NCBI GenBank assembly: GCA_965229765.1
Contig: CBDDJT010000002.1
Coordinates: 372,001 to 436,000 of the forward strand
DNA from: ASV31 sp965229765
GTDB lineage: Bacteria; Pseudomonadota; Alphaproteobacteria; Rhodobacterales; Rhodobacteraceae
Reading direction: 5' to 3'
DNA length: 64,000 bases
Shown here piece by piece: positions 60,760 through 64,000 of the stretch. A program made the translations under genes and the position numbers. Under the pieces are notes generated by a model. That model saw only the letters and a program-made list of their open reading frames with translations, made no database searches and had not been told where the DNA came from. Numbering within the stretch: the stretch's first letter is position 1; the number at the start of each line of letters is the position of its first letter.

Positions 60760-61195
60760 GGGGTGGACTCCGGCGGATATGTCTGGGCGGACATATCATC
60801 TGCGTCTGGCGCCTCCGTCAATGGCCCGCTGTCAGCGTCATCGCGCAGAAGCGCCCGCAACTCGTCCGCCGCGCCAGCGCCTGCGTCCGACGCGGCCTCT
60901 TCCAGCCTGGCGGTAAAGCGCCAGCACCCGTTCCCCGGTCTCGGTCAAGACTGCTCCGCCCACTCCCGGCCCACCGCGCGTGCCCTGCACCACCGGCTCC
61001 TGGAACATGGCGTTCATCGCCTCGATCAGCGACCAGGCACGCTTGTAGCTCATCTTCATCTCGCGCCCGGCGGCGGCGATGGATCCGGTGCGCGCGATCC
61101 CCTCCAGCAGGGTCGGCGCGTCCGGGGCCCATCATCTCGGCCTCGCCAAAGACGATGCGGATGCGCAGGCGCGGTGGATCGTCGGACGGGGTCAA
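60756..61195 (-). pseudogene. modE: ModE-type molybdate-responsive regulator, frameshifted in this sequence
   Basis: Restored protein is about 145 residues: the ModE/LysR-like winged helix only (LLEGIARTGSIAAAGREMKM, then SYKRAWSLIEAMNAMF and GGPGVGGAVLTETGERVL), without molbindin domains. TTG at 61195 is the probable start (LRIRIVFGEAEMMGPDAP). One extra base near 61125 and one near 60900 break the frame; the natural stop overlaps the modA start (ATGA). It probably represses modABC when molybdate is plentiful. Confidence 0.72.
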
Positions 61196-61223
61196 GCGGC
61201 CAGCCTTTCGCCGGGGCCGCGCG

Positions 61224-61988
61224 TCAGGACAAGAGCCTGTCGGCGGCGGCCATCGCGCTCATCCCGCCGTCGATGCTGATGTCCTGCCCCTTGATCCAGG
61301 CGCTTTGCGGCGAGATCAGAAAGAGGATCAGGTCGGCCACCTCGGCAGGCGTGCAGGGCCGCCCGGCACGCGCCACGTTGCGCGCCATCCGCTCGCCGAA
61401 GGCGGCGGCGAAATCCTGAAGGAAGCCGGTGCTGACCGCGCCGGGGCTGACGCTGTTCATCCTGAACCCGCGCGCCACCATGCGTTCTGTCTCGGCCATC
61501 GTCAGCACGATCAGCGCCTCCTTCGACAGGTTGTAGGCCCGCGTGGCGTCGATCCCGCGTCCCGCCACGAACCCCGCCAGATCGGCCGGGTCGAGCGCCA
61601 TCAGCGCCCTCACCTCGTCGAGGTTCTCCTGCCAGCCCGCCCCCGCGCGCGAGGCGGTGTTCACGATCGCGGCCCCCGGCGAAAGCTTGTCCAGCATCGC
61701 CTCCATGAACTGGCGCAGCCCGATGAAGTTCACCCGCAGGACCAACTCGGCCATGCCCTCGCGCGGGGGAAGTCCCGCGTTGTTGACCAGCGCGTCAAAG
61801 GGCCCGCCGGCCTGCGCCACCGCCGCGCGGATCGCTTCCGCGTCCGACAGGTCGCAGGCGATCCAACTCACCCCCGCCACAGACGGACTGGCGATGTCGA
61901 AGGCGGTAACCTCGTGCCCCGCCGCGACCAGCTTTGCCGCGGTCTCGGCCCCGATGCCGGTGGCCCCGCCCGTCAAGGCAACTTTCAT
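61224..61988 (-). CDS. SDR-family oxidoreductase
   Basis: Short-chain dehydrogenase of 254 residues starting MKVALTGGATGIG. The cofactor motif is TGGATGIG (6-13), Asp47 lies in ACDLSD, NNAG is at 69-72, and the catalytic residues are Ser113, Tyr152 and Lys156 (YNLSK). The shortened N-terminal half and the long AGAGWQENLDEVRAL insertion after the catalytic serine resemble the coniferyl-alcohol/3-alpha-hydroxysteroid dehydrogenase subgroup. It stands alone, divergent from a small protein. The frame is intact, which marks the edge of the error-prone zone. Confidence 0.85.
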   Translation of the reverse strand: MKVALTGGATGIGAETAAKLVAAGHEVTAFDIASPSVAGVSWIACDLSDAEAIRAAVAQAGGPFDALVNNAGLPPREGMAELVLRVNFIGLRQFMEAMLDKLSPGAAIVNTASRAGAGWQENLDEVRALMALDPADLAGFVAGRGIDATRAYNLSKEALIVLTMAETERMVARGFRMNSVSPGAVSTGFLQDFAAAFGERMARNVARAGRPCTPAEVADLILFLISPQSAWIKGQDISIDGGMSAMAAADRLLS

Positions 61989-62144
61989 GTGCCGCACTCC
62001 TTCCGCGGGTTTCCTGACCCCGTTCTGCGCCGATCTCAAGGAAATCTCCAGAAGATCATCAGCCGCGCCTCAAGCAGCGGGCCCGCAACCGGGGCAAGGT
62101 GATCTCACCAAGACAACGCAGCCACCCAGTCAGGAGAGACCCCG

Positions 62145-62399
62145 ATGTCCGACATCAGCTTCAACCGCCCCGCCACTGCCCCCACATCTGCCCCCATCTC
62201 TGCCCCAGCCATCGCCCGCATCCTTGGCCTGTTCCGCAAGAGCGACACCGCGCCCTCGGCCCCGGCACCGACCTGGATCGACGATCCCGAAATGCGCGCA
62301 CGCCTGTCGCGGGACGTCGGCCTTTGCCCCGAGGATCTGGGCGGCGCGCCCGCCTGGAACCCCAAACTGCCCTTCTTCATGCAGTACGGCGGCTGGTAA
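62145..62399 (+). CDS. Small uncharacterised protein
   Basis: Protein of 84 residues. The N-terminal third is rich in Ala, Pro, Thr and Ser (APTSAPISAPAIARILGLF); the C-terminal part DDPEMRARLSRDVGLCPEDLGG looks like a folded helical segment, and the end is FMQYGGW. A Shine-Dalgarno CAGGAGAGA lies upstream. No family was recognised; some resemblance in style to DUF1127-like small proteins was noted but is not convincing. Confidence 0.55.
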   Translation: MSDISFNRPATAPTSAPISAPAIARILGLFRKSDTAPSAPAPTWIDDPEMRARLSRDVGLCPEDLGGAPAWNPKLPFFMQYGGW

Positions 62400-62475
62400 G
62401 TCGCCGCGCCAGCCCGGTCCGGTTGCCTGTTTTCCTCCCTGCGGGCATCCGGGCCGGGTCATGGCAAGCCCGGTG

Positions 62476-63534
62476 TCAGGCCCCGGCCCCGGCCGCCAGC
62501 GCCGCGATGCGATCGGCGGCGCGTGCCAGCCCGTCCGCATCCAGTTCCCCCATCTCGACACGGCCCAGCACCCTGCCCTCCCGCCCCTCGCGCGAGCGGG
62601 CATAGCGCGGGTCGTAGTGGGCGGCCATCAGCCCTGCGGCCAGATCCTCGTTGCGGCCTTCGGCCGCCATCCGCTGCCAGTCGCGCACGCGATCATGCCC
62701 CTGAAGCGGCACCAGCTGGCCCAGCGTGTCATGCAGCCGGGCGGGCTCTGCCGTCAGGTCCGCATAGGCGCGTGCAAGATAGCGCGCGCGCGCTGCCAGC
62801 GGGGCGGCCACGTCGATACGCGGCGCGGCGCACATGGCGGCCCAGACGCTCGGCGGCACCTGAAGCGCGCCGACCCTGCTCGATTCGGCCTCCACCACCA
62901 CGGGCCGGGCCGGATCGAGCGTATCGAACGCGTGCGCCAGCGCGCCCTCGAACCCCTTTTGCGACGGCTGCCCGCCCGGCATCGCCCCCAGAAGCGAGCC
63001 GCGGTGCCGTGCCAGCCCTTCAAGGTCCACCACCTGCACGCCGCGCGCGGCCAGAAGGCCAAGGATCTCTGTCTTCGCCGTGCCCGTGTCGCCGTCGAGC
63101 AGGATCAGCCGCTGCGCCAGCCCCCGGTCATGCATCGCCGCGACCACAAGGCGGCGATAGGCCTTGTAACCGCCCGTCACCGTCTCGGCCCGCCAGCCCA
63201 CCTGCGACAGGATCGACGCAAAGGACCCCGACCGCTGCCCGCCACGCCAGCAATAGACCAGCGGCCGCCAGCCGCCCGGCTTGTCCGCCAGCGGCCCCTC
63301 CAGATGCGCCGCAGCATTGCGCGCCACCAGAGCCGCGCCGACCTTGCGTGCCTCGAACGGGGCGACCTGAACATAGATCGTGCCGACCCGCGCGCGTTCG
63401 GCGTCCGACAGGACCGGCAGGCTGATCGCCCCGGGCACATGGTCCTCGGCGTATTCGGCGGGCGCGCGCACGTCGATCACGGTGTCGAACCCGCTGGTGC
63501 GAAAGGCGGACAGGGTGTTCAGCGTCTGGGCCAT
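62476..63534 (-). CDS. selU: tRNA 2-selenouridine synthase
   Basis: Protein of 352 residues combining an N-terminal rhodanese domain (active Cys95 in VYCWRGGQRSG) and a C-terminal P-loop domain (LLDGDTGTAKTEIL, P-loop 148-155). This pairing is the signature of SelU/MnmH, which geranylates 2-thiouridine at the tRNA wobble position and exchanges it for selenouridine. The start MAQTLNTLSAF gives a standard N-terminus. It does not neighbour selD in this window. Confidence 0.92.
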   Translation of the reverse strand: MAQTLNTLSAFRTSGFDTVIDVRAPAEYAEDHVPGAISLPVLSDAERARVGTIYVQVAPFEARKVGAALVARNAAAHLEGPLADKPGGWRPLVYCWRGGQRSGSFASILSQVGWRAETVTGGYKAYRRLVVAAMHDRGLAQRLILLDGDTGTAKTEILGLLAARGVQVVDLEGLARHRGSLLGAMPGGQPSQKGFEGALAHAFDTLDPARPVVVEAESSRVGALQVPPSVWAAMCAAPRIDVAAPLAARARYLARAYADLTAEPARLHDTLGQLVPLQGHDRVRDWQRMAAEGRNEDLAAGLMAAHYDPRYARSREGREGRVLGRVEMGELDADGLARAADRIAALAAGAGA

Positions 63535-63728
63535 GCGGTGTTCTAGCGCCCCGCCGAGGGACGTGAAAGGGCACAGCACCACACCCGGCGACCGCGTGAA
63601 TGAAATGTCATTACATCACGCAAGCAGATGAATTTACCAGCCTTTCACACTTCTGCAACCTGCCCGTTACGCTCCAGCAGCAGACCGTGGCCACGAGTGA
63701 ACACATCAAGCATACGAAGGAGAACGTT

Positions 63729-64000
63729 ATGCTGAACTCCACCAAGCTGGCGCTTTGCGGCGTTTCGTTGGCCGCCATGTCGACCAGCGCCTTCGCCCAG
63801 GACATCGTGCAGGCCGACAACGAATGGTTTGCCGCGGGACAGACGGCGATCGAGGCCGCACTGGCCAAGACCCCGATCACCGGCACCGCCAAGAACGTCA
63901 TCCTGATGATCTCGGACGGAAACGGCGTCGGCACCAACTATGCGTCGCGCCTTTGGGCCGGCCAGCAGGCGGGCGGCTTCGGCGACGAATATGTCCAGCC
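63729..64000 (+). CDS. phoA: Alkaline phosphatase, 5' part
   Basis: The frame is open to the window end (90 residues visible). A signal peptide MLNSTKLALCGVSLAAMSTSAFA is followed by the start of an alkaline phosphatase domain, where KNVILMISDGNGVG holds the first metal-binding Asp. The enzyme would release phosphate in the periplasm. A small dyad ATGT-CATT-ACAT (63605-63616) lies upstream and contains TGTCAT, half of a Pho-box, but the full box was not convincing. Confidence 0.8.
   Translation, partial: MLNSTKLALCGVSLAAMSTSAFAQDIVQADNEWFAAGQTAIEAALAKTPITGTAKNVILMISDGNGVGTNYASRLWAGQQAGGFGDEYVQ

Noticed and set aside
53455..61195. True pseudogene decay of tct/mod operons
   Set aside because: Indels are single-base and mostly at short runs, with all motifs conserved; sequence error explains them better, pending read data.
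63601..63728. Pho box before phoA
   Set aside because: Only a TGTCAT half-site in a short dyad is visible, not two properly spaced repeats.

Overview
The window is very GC-rich DNA with dense, tightly overlapping operons. The gene families (TRAP and TTT transporters, taurine-Xsc pathway, GmaS/Mgs methylamine genes, GapR, VPEID-CTERM proteins, DMGDH-type FAD-GcvT fusions) point to a Rhodobacteraceae (Roseobacter-group) alphaproteobacterium. No rRNA, phage, CRISPR or intact insertion sequence was seen; the only RNA gene found is a tRNA-Thr(UGU).

Layout. 0-2.9 kb: end of a phosphonate-type ABC importer operon (phnC', phnE, phnE, HAD phosphatase). 3.0-9.8 kb: a seven-gene minus-strand catabolic operon (tandem cyclase, cupin, SDR, hydroxyacyl-CoA-type dehydrogenase, TRAP dctP-dctM-dctQ), with an acyl-CoA dehydrogenase remnant at its 3' end and a divergent LysR regulator. 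11-17.6 kb: tRNA-Thr, two tandem VPEID-CTERM surface-protein candidates, gapR and several uncharacterised small or membrane proteins, and a winged-helix/TPR regulator. 17.7-35.5 kb: a C1/methylated-amine island with gmaS-mgsCBA (methylamine to N-methylglutamate), two MttB-family methyltransferases, three FAD-GcvT demethylating dehydrogenases and three regulators. A shared 19-bp operator-like dyad sits in two of its divergent promoters, and matching three-unit 11-bp repeats lie just past both ends of the island. 35.7-45 kb: a complete taurine pathway (tpa, tauABC, tauR, xsc, pta). 45-48.3 kb: CBS protein, LuxR-GAF regulator, MFS transporter, AA_synth-family protein. 48.3-56.7 kb: a probable minus-strand operon (bicupin, EutA-like protein, TctBCA, VOC protein, FAD monooxygenase, DUF2783). 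56.8-61.2 kb: MFS transporter and modEABC. 61.2-64 kb: SDR, small protein, selU and the start of an alkaline phosphatase gene.

How the genes work together. Taurine enters through TauABC and is transaminated by Tpa to sulfoacetaldehyde. Xsc then gives acetyl phosphate plus sulfite, and Pta gives acetyl-CoA, under TauR. In the C1 island GmaS and MgsABC would turn methylamine into N-methylglutamate, while the FAD-GcvT proteins would strip N-methyl groups onto tetrahydrofolate. The NMG dehydrogenase and any corrinoid protein for MttB are not in the window.

Quality warning. Between about 53.9 and 61.2 kb every gene carries one or more single-base frameshifts, mostly at short homopolymers, while motifs remain intact. 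Genes on either side are open. This looks like local consensus error rather than gene decay, and those genes are annotated over their full restored extents.
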